A stretch of 64,000 nucleotides of DNA, taken from assembly GCF_000259075.1 (NCBI RefSeq), contig NZ_AJKI01000044.1, positions 84,317-148,316 on the forward strand. The letters are read 5' to 3'. The position numbers and the translations under genes were made by a program. This document shows positions 46,266-55,735 of this stretch, one piece after another. The notes under the pieces are model-generated. The model saw nothing but the letters and a program-made list of their open reading frames with translations, did not search any database and had not been told where the DNA came from. This DNA is from Marinilabilia salmonicolor JCM 21150 (GTDB lineage Bacteria; Bacteroidota; Bacteroidia; Bacteroidales; Marinilabiliaceae). The stretch's first letter is position 1, and every line of letters starts with the position of its first letter.

Positions 46266-48613
46266 AAAAACTCATCTTCTGATAGAATAGAGTCTCCACC
46301 TTCCAGGACCTCTTCATCAGCGGTGATGTTTTCGTCCGAGCATTCCAGGTTGATGTTGAAATTGACCGGCTCCTCGAATCGATCCTCCTGTGTTATGGGT
46401 ATTTCCTCATCTTCGTAAACCTCCTTCATGTAAAGGGCCCATATAGGTAATGCGGTGTTTGCTCCCTGTCCCATGCCGATGTTGTCGAAGTGAATGTCCC
46501 GGTCTTCACCTCCTACCCAAATGCCGGTTACCAGGTTGGGGGTAATCCCCATGAACCAACCGTCGGAGTGATTTTGGGTGGTACCTGTTTTTCCTCCGAT
46601 CTGGGCATCAAACTGATATCTGAACCGAAGTCTTATTCCGGTTCCCTGGTTAACAACTCCTTCCAGTAAATTGATCATCAGGAAGGCAGTTTCTTCGCTC
46701 AGGACTTCTTCTTTACGTGGTGCAAAATTGGCCACCACATTTCCATACCGGTCTTCTATCCGGGTCACCATCAGGGGGTTCACTGTTACGCCTTTATTGG
46801 CGTAGGTGCAATATCCCGACACCATTTCATCCAGACCAAATTCGGGGACACCTAAAACAATCGATGGGACCGGATCCATGGGGCTTTGGATACCCAGGTC
46901 ATGAATAATGTTTACCACTGCCTGAGGGTTGAACTGTTTCAGTATCCAGGCGGTAATATTGTTGTTGGAATTGGCCAGCCCCCATTTAAGTGAAACCATT
47001 TCACCTGCACGGCTCGACCCTGAGTTTCTCGGTGTCCAGGTTTGTCCTGTGATAAGGTTGAAAGTTTGCGGGATGTTGGGGGCCATGTCGCAGGGGGTTA
47101 GTCCCTCCTGCATAGCCAGGGTATAAACAAATGGTTTAATGGTGGATCCCACCTGACGTTTACCCTGCGACACCATATCGTATTTAAAATGCTGGTAGTT
47201 GGGGCCTCCGATGTAGGCTTTAACGTGCCCTGATTGCGGATCCATGGAGAGTAGACTGGCTCGGAGAAATGACTTATAGTAATGTATGGAGTCCAAAGGA
47301 GACATAATTGTGTCAATATTTCCCTGCCAGCTGAAAACCTCCATCTCCACGGGTTCTTCAAAGGCTTGTCGGATCGAATCTGTGCTAAAACCTGCATTTT
47401 TGAGGTTCCGGTAACGATCCGAGTTTCTCATGGCGCGATCGATGATGCTCTCATACTGCTCCTGTGTAATCTTTCGGGTGAAAGGTGCCCTTGACCGGCC
47501 TTCTTTTTCTTTAAAAAACAGAGGTTGAATTTCTTCTCCAATATGCTGTTTTACGGCATTTTCGGCATAAGTCTGAAGGCGGCTGTCGATGGTTGTGTAG
47601 ATTTTAAGTCCGTCGCTGTAGATGTTGTATTTGGTTCCGTCAGCTTTCAGGTTTTTATTGGTCCATCCAAAAAGAGGATCTTCCAACCAGGCAATACTGT
47701 CTTCTATAAATTGTTGTTCCTGCCATGAGGCATAGTTTTCCCGCTCCGGCTTCTCAGCAGATAGCTTTAATCTCAGATGTTCCCTGAAATAAGGAGCCAG
47801 GCCATGAATGTGATCATCACGCTGAAAACGGATGTTTAATGGCAATGTTTTGAGACTGTCAAACTCTTCGGGACTGATGTGATTGGCTTTTTGCATTTGC
47901 GAAAGCACAATGTTTCTTCTGTTTTGCGTGATGTCAGGTCTCCTCAACGGATTATAGAGTGAGGGGTTTTGAAGCATCCCAATAAGGGTTGCTGCTTCTT
48001 CCACACGAATGGAGTCCATGGGCTTGCTGAAAAAAGTATGTGCGGCGGATTCAATACCGTAGGCTCCATATATGAACGGGGCTTTGTTGAGGTACATGGT
48101 CAGGATTTCCTGCTTGGTATAACTTCGTTCGAGTTTTACTGCTATAACCCATTCTTTGAGTTTCTGAAGACTTCTTTGCCAAAGATTTCTGGCAGGATCA
48201 TGAAACAGAAGTTTGGCCAGCTGTTGTGTAATGGTACTACCTCCCCCGGAACTTTTCTCTCCCATTAGAATCGTTCGAAAAAGCACCCTTGCCAGTCCGC
48301 GGGAGTCTATTCCTGAATGTTTATAAAATCGGATGTCCTCAGTTGAAATCAATGCATTTATGACATTGGTATTCAGCTCGTTGTAGTCTATATTGGTTCT
48401 GTTTTCATGAAAGAATTTTCCCAACACTTCCTGATCTGCCGAATAGAGAATAGTAGCCAGGTTGCTTTTGGGGTTTTCCAGTTCTTCAAAACTGGGCATA
48501 AAACCCAACGCGCCTTTGGAGATCATGAAAAAAAGTAAAACAACAACAACTACGGCTCCAATGAAAAGACCGTATAACCAGCGTAATATTTTTTTTAAGC
48601 GACCTTGTTCCAT
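46262..48613 (-). CDS. Bifunctional class A penicillin-binding protein (second PBP1A)
   Basis: A 783-residue peptidoglycan glycosyltransferase/transpeptidase with one N-terminal membrane helix (about 12-32). The GT51 motifs are STEDIRFYKHSGIDSRG and GGGSTITQQLAKLLF. The transpeptidase motifs are S-x2-K in QVGSTIKPFVY, SNN in LANSNNNITAW, and KTGTTQN. The C-terminal end is acidic (SDENITADEEVLEGGDS), unlike the lysine-rich tail of the paralogue at 17079. It stands alone and overlaps radA by 4 bases tail to tail. Confidence 0.96.
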   Translation of the reverse strand: MEQGRLKKILRWLYGLFIGAVVVVVLLFFMISKGALGFMPSFEELENPKSNLATILYSADQEVLGKFFHENRTNIDYNELNTNVINALISTEDIRFYKHSGIDSRGLARVLFRTILMGEKSSGGGSTITQQLAKLLFHDPARNLWQRSLQKLKEWVIAVKLERSYTKQEILTMYLNKAPFIYGAYGIESAAHTFFSKPMDSIRVEEAATLIGMLQNPSLYNPLRRPDITQNRRNIVLSQMQKANHISPEEFDSLKTLPLNIRFQRDDHIHGLAPYFREHLRLKLSAEKPERENYASWQEQQFIEDSIAWLEDPLFGWTNKNLKADGTKYNIYSDGLKIYTTIDSRLQTYAENAVKQHIGEEIQPLFFKEKEGRSRAPFTRKITQEQYESIIDRAMRNSDRYRNLKNAGFSTDSIRQAFEEPVEMEVFSWQGNIDTIMSPLDSIHYYKSFLRASLLSMDPQSGHVKAYIGGPNYQHFKYDMVSQGKRQVGSTIKPFVYTLAMQEGLTPCDMAPNIPQTFNLITGQTWTPRNSGSSRAGEMVSLKWGLANSNNNITAWILKQFNPQAVVNIIHDLGIQSPMDPVPSIVLGVPEFGLDEMVSGYCTYANKGVTVNPLMVTRIEDRYGNVVANFAPRKEEVLSEETAFLMINLLEGVVNQGTGIRLRFRYQFDAQIGGKTGTTQNHSDGWFMGITPNLVTGIWVGGEDRDIHFDNIGMGQGANTALPIWALYMKEVYEDEEIPITQEDRFEEPVNFNINLECSDENITADEEVLEGGDSILSEDEFF

Positions 48614-48904
48614 CTGTTGTTTTATTTATTGCTGAAGTAATTAGTTCAATTTCTGAATACTTACAAAACCTGTTCCGTTTTGCATTGGGTGTAAAAGTAC
48701 GAAAAAAGACGGAATCAGAATATTTTAGCCAACGACGATCCTGTGTCTTTTTGTGATGAAACGAACATGATATTTTTTAAGCATAAATATCATAAAAGAA
48801 AATTTTTAAAAAATTACTGTTGTTCGGAGAAATTTGGTTTTACCTCTTTAGATTGCCTCGGTTTCCTCGCAATGAACACGTTTTTACTGGATCAATATTC
48901 GGAT

Positions 48905-48945
48905 GATGGGGGTGGTTTTTGGCTAAACCGAAAACCAACCCCATC
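48905..48945. repeat. Long hairpin of 18-base arms
   Basis: GATGGGGGTGGTTTTTGG and CCGAAAACCAACCCCATC pair with two mismatches around a 5-base loop. No T run follows and no gene ends nearby, so it is not an obvious terminator. Confidence 0.7.
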
Positions 48946-49345
48946 CTCCACCAAACCTCCCTTAGGTGCTTGTCATTTCGAATGTAGTGAAGCGATCTGA
49001 AATCTTTTACCGGACACCAAAAAATTAATATACTATTTTTATAAATCTACTACTGGTGTTGTGATCCTTAATTTTATGAACCATAGTTTATGGTGATATT
49101 TCCCTTTTTTTAAGGTGAGCTTAACAGCCATAGTGAACTACGGCTAAAAGGCTAAACGCAGAAGTAATAAAATAGGGCAAAAATTAGTTGTGGGAATTTC
49201 GTTTCTTTATACCGGAGGTGAAACGGAATAATTAAACCTTGAAAAAATATTTGTATGTGTGTAAATGCATTGTGGGACAGAGAATTGAGTTGTTTTGTGT
49301 TGTGAAGCAGCAGGTAGTCGCTTGATTGCTGTTAACAATATTTTA

Positions 49346-49353
49346 TAAATTTG
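49346..49353 (+). promoter_or_regulatory. Bacteroidota -7 promoter element (TAAATTTG) for topA
   Basis: It is an exact TAnnTTTG match with a TTG at 49326-49328, 17 bases upstream, as possible -33 element. The predicted leader to the topA ATG is about 40 bases. Confidence 0.55.
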
Positions 49354-49401
49354 GCCCCAAGTTTTATTATAATGCGTCGCATTAGAACCAAATAATCGAA
49401 G

Positions 49402-51837
49402 ATGGCGAAAAAAGAGAAGACAACAGAAGAGAATCTGGTTATTGTAGAGTCGCCTGCAAAGGCCAAGACGATAGAAAAATTTTTAGGAAAGGGTTTCATG
49501 GTGAAATCCAGTTTTGGTCACATACGTGATTTGGCAAAGAAAGATTTTGGTATTGATCTAAAACATAATTATCAACCTCAGTACATCGTTTCCGAAGATA
49601 AAAAGGAAGTGGTTCGTGAATTAAAGTCGCTGGCTAAAGGAGCTGAAACAGTCTGGCTTGCTTCCGATGAAGACCGCGAGGGAGAGGCAATCGCATGGCA
49701 CCTTAGTGAAGTGCTGGAATTGTCTCAGAAAAAAACGCGAAGAATTGTTTTTCATGAAATCACAAAAGATGCAATTCTTTCGGCCATTGAATCTCCCAGA
49801 GCTATCGATGATAACCTGGTTAATGCACAACAGGCCCGCAGGGTTCTGGACAGGCTGGTGGGTTTTGAGCTTTCACCGGTCCTGTGGAAAAAAGTGAAAC
49901 CATCCTTGTCCGCAGGCAGAGTTCAGTCGGTTGCGGTCAGACTTTTGGTTGAACGTGAAAGAGAAATATTCGATTTCAAAGCGGAATCAGCATTCCGTGT
50001 GTCCGCCATTTTCACCATCGATGAAAATGGAAAGAAGAGTGATTTTAAGGCTGAACTGAATCATCGGTTTAAGACACTGGAAGAGGCAAAAGCTTTTTTG
50101 AATAGTTGTGCAGGAGCTGATTTCAAGGTGAATTCTGTTGTAAAAAAGCCGTCAACAAAGACTCCCGCTGCCCCGTTTACTACCTCTACATTGCAACAGG
50201 AGGCTGCCCGAAAGCTCGGATTTAGCGTGGGACAAACCATGTCAGTGGCTCAAAAACTTTATGAGGCAGGTAAGATTACTTATATGAGAACAGATTCGGT
50301 GAATCTTGCCAAATCGGCTGTTAGTGCCGTTGCATCTGCCATAACTTCCGAATTCGGAGATAAGTATGTGAAGGTTCGGCAATACCGCACAAAATCGAAA
50401 GGAGCACAGGAGGCACACGAAGCCATCAGGCCAACTTATCCTGACAATCCATCGGTTAGCGGACCTGCTCAGGAACAAAAACTATATGATTTAATTTATA
50501 AACGCACAATGGCTTCTCAGATGAGTGATGCTCTTATCGAGAAGACTACGGTTAATATAAACGTTGGTGCTGAGAAACACCAGTTTATCGCCACCGGAGA
50601 GGTTGTGAAGTTTGATGGTTTTCTGAAGGTGTATATTGAATCGTCTGATCAGGAAGACGACGAAGAGTCTGCCACATTCCTGCCGGCCATGAAAGAGAAC
50701 GATGAGCTATCCTTGAAAAAACTGGAGTCGCGTCAAAGGTTCTCTCAGAAACCACCAAGGTATTCCGAAGCAAGTTTGGTACGTAAGCTGGAAGAACTTG
50801 GAATTGGACGTCCTTCCACCTATGCACCAACCATCAGTACCATACAGCAAAGGGGGTATGTGGTGAAGGAAGATCGTCCAGGTACGCCACGCGCTTACCA
50901 ATTTCTTTGGCTTGAAGCTGGAGCGGTGAAGCATGAGGAAAGATCGGAGATGGCCAATGCAGAAAGAAATAAGCTTTTTCCCACCGATATTGCAATGGTG
51001 GTTAACGACTTTCTTGTCAGCTATTTCCCGAATGTCGTTAGCTATGATTTCACAGCCAGAGTGGAGCAGGAGTTTGATGAAATTGCCTTGGGAAATCTTG
51101 GGTGGCAGAAGGCCATCGATGAGTTTTACAAACCTTTTCATCAGCAGGTGGAAGAAACACTGGAAAAATCCGATCGGACAACCGGAGAGCGAGTGTTAGG
51201 GACTGACCCTAAATCAGGTAAACCCATCAGTGTTCGCATTGGCCGGTTTGGACCTATGGCCCAGTTGGGAAGTTCCGATGATGAGGAGAAACCACGATAT
51301 GCACCCCTTACGCGTGAGCAGCATCTTGAAACAATAACATTGGAGGAGGCACTTAAGTTATTTGATCTCCCACGCGACCTGGGAATATATGAAGATAAGA
51401 AAGTAGTAGTTGGTGTTGGCCGTTTTGGTCCGTATGTCCGACACGACGGAAAATTTGCCTCTTTGAAGAAGGGGGTGGATGATCCGATGACCATTGATTT
51501 GGAACGTGCCATCGAACTTATTGAAGAGAAAAGGGAACGAGACAATAAAAAGCATATTAAATCGTTTGAAGAAGATAAGGACGTGCAGGTGCTTAACGGT
51601 AGATGGGGACCTTATATCAGTTACAAAAAGAAAAACTATAAGATCCCTAAGGACACTGAGGCTGCCGCTTTGAGTTATGATGATTGTCTGAAACTCATTG
51701 CAGAGGGAGATAAAACCAAAAAAACGAAGAAAGGGAAAGGCACAAAAACTCCCGGCACAAAGAAAGCAACCAAAAGCGCTGCGGCCGGGAAGAAGAAGAG
51801 TCCTTCAGCTTCGAAAGCGACAAAAAAAACTAAGTAG
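49402..51837 (+). CDS. topA: DNA topoisomerase I
   Basis: An 811-residue type IA topoisomerase that relaxes negative supercoils. The N-terminal TOPRIM domain is visible (LVIVESPAKAKTIEKFLG, WLASDEDREGEAIAWHL). The catalytic tyrosine is Y294 in ITYMRTDSVNLA, followed by SAGRVQSVAVRLLVERE-type and EAHEAIRPT motifs. The C-terminal region has two or more topoisomerase-C repeats (IGRFGPMAQLG, VGRFGPYVRHDG, LNGRWGPYISYKKK) in place of zinc fingers and ends in a Lys/Thr-rich tail that may bind DNA. The length is normal for Bacteroidota. The next gene starts 52 bases later. Confidence 0.97.
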   Translation: MAKKEKTTEENLVIVESPAKAKTIEKFLGKGFMVKSSFGHIRDLAKKDFGIDLKHNYQPQYIVSEDKKEVVRELKSLAKGAETVWLASDEDREGEAIAWHLSEVLELSQKKTRRIVFHEITKDAILSAIESPRAIDDNLVNAQQARRVLDRLVGFELSPVLWKKVKPSLSAGRVQSVAVRLLVEREREIFDFKAESAFRVSAIFTIDENGKKSDFKAELNHRFKTLEEAKAFLNSCAGADFKVNSVVKKPSTKTPAAPFTTSTLQQEAARKLGFSVGQTMSVAQKLYEAGKITYMRTDSVNLAKSAVSAVASAITSEFGDKYVKVRQYRTKSKGAQEAHEAIRPTYPDNPSVSGPAQEQKLYDLIYKRTMASQMSDALIEKTTVNINVGAEKHQFIATGEVVKFDGFLKVYIESSDQEDDEESATFLPAMKENDELSLKKLESRQRFSQKPPRYSEASLVRKLEELGIGRPSTYAPTISTIQQRGYVVKEDRPGTPRAYQFLWLEAGAVKHEERSEMANAERNKLFPTDIAMVVNDFLVSYFPNVVSYDFTARVEQEFDEIALGNLGWQKAIDEFYKPFHQQVEETLEKSDRTTGERVLGTDPKSGKPISVRIGRFGPMAQLGSSDDEEKPRYAPLTREQHLETITLEEALKLFDLPRDLGIYEDKKVVVGVGRFGPYVRHDGKFASLKKGVDDPMTIDLERAIELIEEKRERDNKKHIKSFEEDKDVQVLNGRWGPYISYKKKNYKIPKDTEAAALSYDDCLKLIAEGDKTKKTKKGKGTKTPGTKKATKSAAAGKKKSPSASKATKKTK

Positions 51838-51889
51838 AATAGTCGCTAAGTCCATTAGGATGAATAATAAATAAAAAATAAATTGTCTG

Positions 51890-53059
51890 GTGGAAATCAG
51901 TAATTACATAGAGCCTGTTAAATTGAACCGGGTTTCTTATCAAGGTATTGCTGATGAGGAAACACTGGGGAATCACATATTTTTTTTTGATGGAACGCCT
52001 CAATGGTTTTTGGATAAGAAATTTGACATAGCCATACTGGGTGTTCCCGAAACCAGAAATTGCCAACGGGCAGTTTCAGCTGAAGCTCCGGTCATTATGC
52101 GCCGATGGCTGTACGGGATGAGAAAAATTTCTTCCGGAGAAGTAATTGCTGATTTAGGCAATGTTAAAGGTAACAGTCTTAATGATCGTTATGTTGCTCT
52201 TAATGAAGTGATTGAATATCTTGAGCAGCGGGATGTTGTGGTTTTAGTCCTCGGAGGTTCGCAGGATTTGACGGTTCCTGTTTGCGGGGTTTTCCCAAAA
52301 ACAGTCAGAAAATTCAGCCTTACAGTGATCGATTCGTTTATTGACGTGTTGCCGGCTAACGACGATTTTTCAGAAAGAACCTTCCTGAATAAGCTGATTG
52401 CTGATTATGGCCCTGAAAATATAGAGGATGTGAGCTTGTTGGGATGCCAAAGTTATTATTGCACTGGCGAGCAGGAACGGGTACTTGACGAGCATTATTT
52501 TCGGTTGGCACGATTAAAAGATCTCAGGGATGAGAACATTGAAACTGTAGAGGTTTTTTTGAGGCAGTCGGACATTTTGAGCTTCGATTTTTCGGCCATT
52601 AAAGGGATGCCGGTGCTGCCTGAAGGGAATAATATGCCAAACGGTTTTTCAGAACTTGATGCTTGCAGAATTTTATGGTATGCCGGAGCTTCTGATGTTT
52701 TAAAAATTGTCGGGCTTTTTAACTTACCTTCAGGGAATTCTGAAGGCAAGGAGTATGGTCCTTTGGCGGCACAGATGTGTTGGCATTTTTTAGAAGGACG
52801 AGGAGCTCGTTGTGGTGACTTCCCTGCAAGGTCATTTCAGGATTATGAATTAAAAGCGGTTTACCTGGAAGAGTTTGATGCTTCCCTTAAATTTTATCAT
52901 AATCCGGCCAATGGCAGATGGTGGCTGATGGTGCCCCACGGCGAGAATGAGCGGTTGATCCCATGTGCCGAAAAAGATTATAAGGAAGCTGTAGCTAAAG
53001 AATTACCTGCCTTGTGGTGGCATTTCTTTATGAAGAATTCAAAGAATGGAAATAAATAG
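51890..53059 (+). CDS. Arginase/ureohydrolase-fold protein with degraded metal site
   Basis: A 389-residue protein with the ureohydrolase fold, annotated in relatives as arginase or formimidoylglutamase. The motifs that bind two Mn ions are altered. GGxH is GGSQD (residues 122-126, His to Gln), DxHxD is DSFID (148-152, His to Phe), and SxDxDxxD is SFDFSAIK (231-238, both later Asp lost). It is therefore probably not an active hydrolase. The start is a GTG at 51890. It lies between topA and the type IX secretion genes; its stop codon TAG is part of repeat element D's flanking TAAATAG. Confidence 0.85.
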   Translation: MEISNYIEPVKLNRVSYQGIADEETLGNHIFFFDGTPQWFLDKKFDIAILGVPETRNCQRAVSAEAPVIMRRWLYGMRKISSGEVIADLGNVKGNSLNDRYVALNEVIEYLEQRDVVVLVLGGSQDLTVPVCGVFPKTVRKFSLTVIDSFIDVLPANDDFSERTFLNKLIADYGPENIEDVSLLGCQSYYCTGEQERVLDEHYFRLARLKDLRDENIETVEVFLRQSDILSFDFSAIKGMPVLPEGNNMPNGFSELDACRILWYAGASDVLKIVGLFNLPSGNSEGKEYGPLAAQMCWHFLEGRGARCGDFPARSFQDYELKAVYLEEFDASLKFYHNPANGRWWLMVPHGENERLIPCAEKDYKEAVAKELPALWWHFFMKNSKNGNK

Positions 53060-53217
53060 TGCCAACAAGAAAACTATGGATTTTCCGAGTGCTTGATTCG
53101 AAAAGTTCAAGTTCAAGGCTTGGTCTTTCTGAAAACCAAGGCGTTTACTTTCGTAAATAACTGTTTTCAGAAAGGGCGTAACGCAGAAATTGTACTTTTC
53201 GGGCAAGCACTAAATAG
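53053..53217 (+). repeat. Repeat element copy D
   Basis: The body is 53060-53210, flanked by TAAATAG at 53053-53059 and 53211-53217. The outer arms GTGCTTG-ATT-CGAAAAGT and ACTTTTCG-GG-CAAGCAC pair, the middle stem is CTTTCTGAAAAC with GTTTTCAGAAAG, and the inner hairpin is GTTTAC-TTTC-GTAAAT. The 3' side carries GGGCGTAACGCAG. Stem sequences differ from copies A to C while pairing is kept. Confidence 0.78.
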
Positions 53218-53376
53218 AAGAATTATTTTAGTTTCTTAATGAAAAACGAAACCTTTACCGGCCAAATATAGTATATGGACTTAGCTTTTTGCGTAGATAA
53301 TATACGTTCTTTTGATGGAGACAAGGGCCTGTCAAATAAGCAAATAGGGGTTTTGCGGGGAGGTGGTAAGAAAACA

Positions 53377-54342
53377 GTGTCACCTATTTTTAACAAAATA
53401 AAAAGTAGGAGTTTTGTTTTTTTTCTTTTATTTTGCATTTCCTCCGGACTTTACGCCCAATTTGACCCCATGTTTAGTCAAAACATGTTTAACCATTTGA
53501 ACACCAACCCGGGATATGCCGGGAACAGTGGGAAGATGAATGTTGTTTTGATGAACCGTAATCAATGGACGGGATTGGAAGGGGCTCCGGTTACAACGGT
53601 AGCAGGTGCTGATGCAGCTTTGAATTTATTTGGTAAAAAGTTTGGTGTTGGGTTGGAAGTGATGAATGATGACATCGGTTTTTTTAACAACCTAATGATA
53701 AGATTGTCATTCGCACGAAGATATCTACTCGGTGAAGGAGAGTTAGGAATTGGAATTTCAACGGGAATTCTTAGTCAGAGTTTTGATGGTTCCGGAGTGG
53801 TGATTCCAGAGAGTGATTATCATGATCCTAATGATCCGCAGATCCCAACAGAAAAAATTAGTGGGTTCACTCCGGATTTTGGATTAGGAGCTTTTTATCA
53901 GGGGCCCAATTGGTATGCTGGTGCAGGTATTCAGCATTTATTTGCTCCTGAACCAAACTTTCAGGATGAGTTTTACGTATATGTGCATCGATCCCTGTTT
54001 TTAACAGGAGGATACCTGATAAATCTGGAAGAACGAAATTTTGATTTGGAACCTTCCATTTTTTTCCGACAAGGTGGTGGAAGCTGGCAGGCAGATTTGA
54101 ATGTGAATTTGCACTTTCGGGAAAAGTATTGGGCCGGACTGACGTATAGATATCAGGATGCAGTGGTTTTGCTAGCCGGTCTGAACCTGAAGAATGGAAT
54201 AAGAGCCGGATATAGTTACGATATAACCATATCAAAACTTTCAAACAGCAGTAGTGGTTCACATGAAATAATGATAGGTTATTCTTTCGATTTGAATATT
54301 AATAAGAAGAAAAAGAGATATAAGAGTGTCAGATTTTTGTAG
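53377..54342 (+). CDS. porP: PorP/SprF family type IX secretion outer-membrane protein
   Basis: A 321-residue protein of the PorP/SprF family. After a signal peptide ending in GLYAQ it begins FDPMFSQNMFNHLNTNPGYA with NVVLMNRNQWTGLEGAP, the family hallmark, and continues as a beta-barrel-like domain. Such proteins sit in the outer membrane and join the GldK/GldN ring or act with secreted adhesins. The GTG at 53377 gives a normal signal peptide; an in-frame ATG at 53275 would add 34 residues before it and is less likely. A GGGGAGGT sequence lies 12 bases before the GTG. gldK follows after 33 bases, so it leads the cluster. Confidence 0.85.
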   Translation: MSPIFNKIKSRSFVFFLLFCISSGLYAQFDPMFSQNMFNHLNTNPGYAGNSGKMNVVLMNRNQWTGLEGAPVTTVAGADAALNLFGKKFGVGLEVMNDDIGFFNNLMIRLSFARRYLLGEGELGIGISTGILSQSFDGSGVVIPESDYHDPNDPQIPTEKISGFTPDFGLGAFYQGPNWYAGAGIQHLFAPEPNFQDEFYVYVHRSLFLTGGYLINLEERNFDLEPSIFFRQGGGSWQADLNVNLHFREKYWAGLTYRYQDAVVLLAGLNLKNGIRAGYSYDITISKLSNSSSGSHEIMIGYSFDLNINKKKKRYKSVRFL

Positions 54343-54375
54343 AAAATTAGAACAAAATAGATTATCCGAAATACT

Positions 54376-55704
54376 ATGAAGAAAGTACTTGCCCTGAGTG
54401 TCATCGTAGTCACAGTTTTAAGCGGATGTGGTCAGTCCGGCGGCGGAGAGTTGGTCGGAGTATCCAGAAAAGCGGCTTTTTATGAGCCTGATCCTTATGG
54501 TATGCTTTTTATACCGCAAGGCAGCTTCAATATGGGCCCGGCAGACGAAGACCTCGCTTATACTATGAGTTCCCAGAAACGGACCATGTCAGTTCCGTCG
54601 TTCTGGATGGACGAAACCGAGATTACCAACTCCGAGTATCGTCAATTTGTTTATTGGGTTCGCGATTCATTGGCTCGTCGATTGTTAGGTGAGCAATTCG
54701 AAGAATTCATTATTGCAGAGGACGAATTTGGTAATCCCATCGATCCTCCATTCCTGAACTGGGATGAACCTATCGATTGGCGTAATGAAGAGTATGCTGC
54801 CATTCTGGAGGAGATGTTTCTGCCTGAAAACGAACGGTTTTTCCGTCGAAAAGAGGTTGATACCAGAAAATTGGTATATGACTACCAATGGGTAGATCTT
54901 CAGCAGGCAGCAAAGAAGACCAACAGGTACAACTATGAAACCAAGGAGTATGAAGGGATGGCATATGACAAGGATGGTCGCGAACGTGAAATCACCGATC
55001 GTTCTGCATTCATCATGAGCGATCAGGTTTTGGTTTATCCGGATACACTTGTCTGGGTTGCTGATTTCACCTATTCTTTCAATGAGCCATTGACTGAAAA
55101 GTATTTCTGGCACCCAGGATTTGATGAATATCCTGTGGTTGGAGTTACCTGGAAGCAGGCTACCGCATTTGCGATCTGGAGAACCAATCTTCTTAACGAT
55201 TATTTGATCAGTAAGGGAGAGCCGGTAGTAAGTAACTATCGTTTACCCAGTGAGGCTGAGTGGGAGTATGCCGCTCGTGGTGGTCTTGATCAGAACAAGT
55301 ATCCATGGGGAGGATATTACACCCGTAACAACCAGGGATGTTTCCTTGCCAACTTTAAACCGCTTAGAGGACGCTATGGAGATGATGGGGGAATGTACAC
55401 CATGTCTGTAGCCAATTTTGCTCCCAATGATTTTGGACTGTTCGATATGGCCGGAAACGTCGCTGAATGGACTTCCAGCGCATACGACGAGTCGTCATAC
55501 GGATTTATGCATGACATGAGTCCTACCTATAAATACAATGCCCGCCCCGAAGATCCTGAAGTGATGAAGCGAAAAGTTATCAGAGGTGGATCCTGGAAAG
55601 ATATCGGGTATTATCTGCAGAATGGTATTCGCACCTATGAATACCAGGATTCAGCAAAGTCATATATCGGTTTCCGGTGTGTGCGTGATTTTATCGGAGG
55701 TTAA
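54376..55704 (+). CDS. gldK: Type IX secretion lipoprotein GldK/PorK
   Basis: A 442-residue outer-membrane lipoprotein with lipobox LSGC (C18). The body is an FGE-sulfatase-like domain (FIPQGSFNMGPADEDLAY, FWMDETEITNSEYRQFVYWV, YRLPSEAEWEYAARGG, FDMAGNVAEWTSSAY, IRGGSWKD, IGFRCVRD). GldK forms the periplasmic ring of the type IX secretion machine with GldN. The order porP-gldK-L-M-N is that of Porphyromonas gingivalis and Flavobacterium johnsoniae. gldL starts 31 bases later. Confidence 0.97.
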   Translation: MKKVLALSVIVVTVLSGCGQSGGGELVGVSRKAAFYEPDPYGMLFIPQGSFNMGPADEDLAYTMSSQKRTMSVPSFWMDETEITNSEYRQFVYWVRDSLARRLLGEQFEEFIIAEDEFGNPIDPPFLNWDEPIDWRNEEYAAILEEMFLPENERFFRRKEVDTRKLVYDYQWVDLQQAAKKTNRYNYETKEYEGMAYDKDGREREITDRSAFIMSDQVLVYPDTLVWVADFTYSFNEPLTEKYFWHPGFDEYPVVGVTWKQATAFAIWRTNLLNDYLISKGEPVVSNYRLPSEAEWEYAARGGLDQNKYPWGGYYTRNNQGCFLANFKPLRGRYGDDGGMYTMSVANFAPNDFGLFDMAGNVAEWTSSAYDESSYGFMHDMSPTYKYNARPEDPEVMKRKVIRGGSWKDIGYYLQNGIRTYEYQDSAKSYIGFRCVRDFIGG

Positions 55705-55735
55705 ATTTTAGGATTGGAAAAGAAAAAATTTTGTT

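Larger units (their letters stand above)
48614..49401. other. 788-base gene-free region upstream of topA
   Basis: It contains a long hairpin (48905-48945), fragments that look like a dispersed repeat (AGATTGCCTCGGTTTCCTCG at about 48850 and GTCATTTCGAATGTAGTGAA at 48975-48994), a 9-base hairpin ATGATATTT...AAATATCAT near 48768-48794, and the topA promoter at its right end. The 85-codon ORF at 48743-49000 is built from these repeats and is not credible. Confidence 0.6.

Noticed and set aside
48743..49000. 85-codon ORF before topA
   Set aside because: It is composed of the hairpin and repeat fragments, has odd composition and no recognisable domain.
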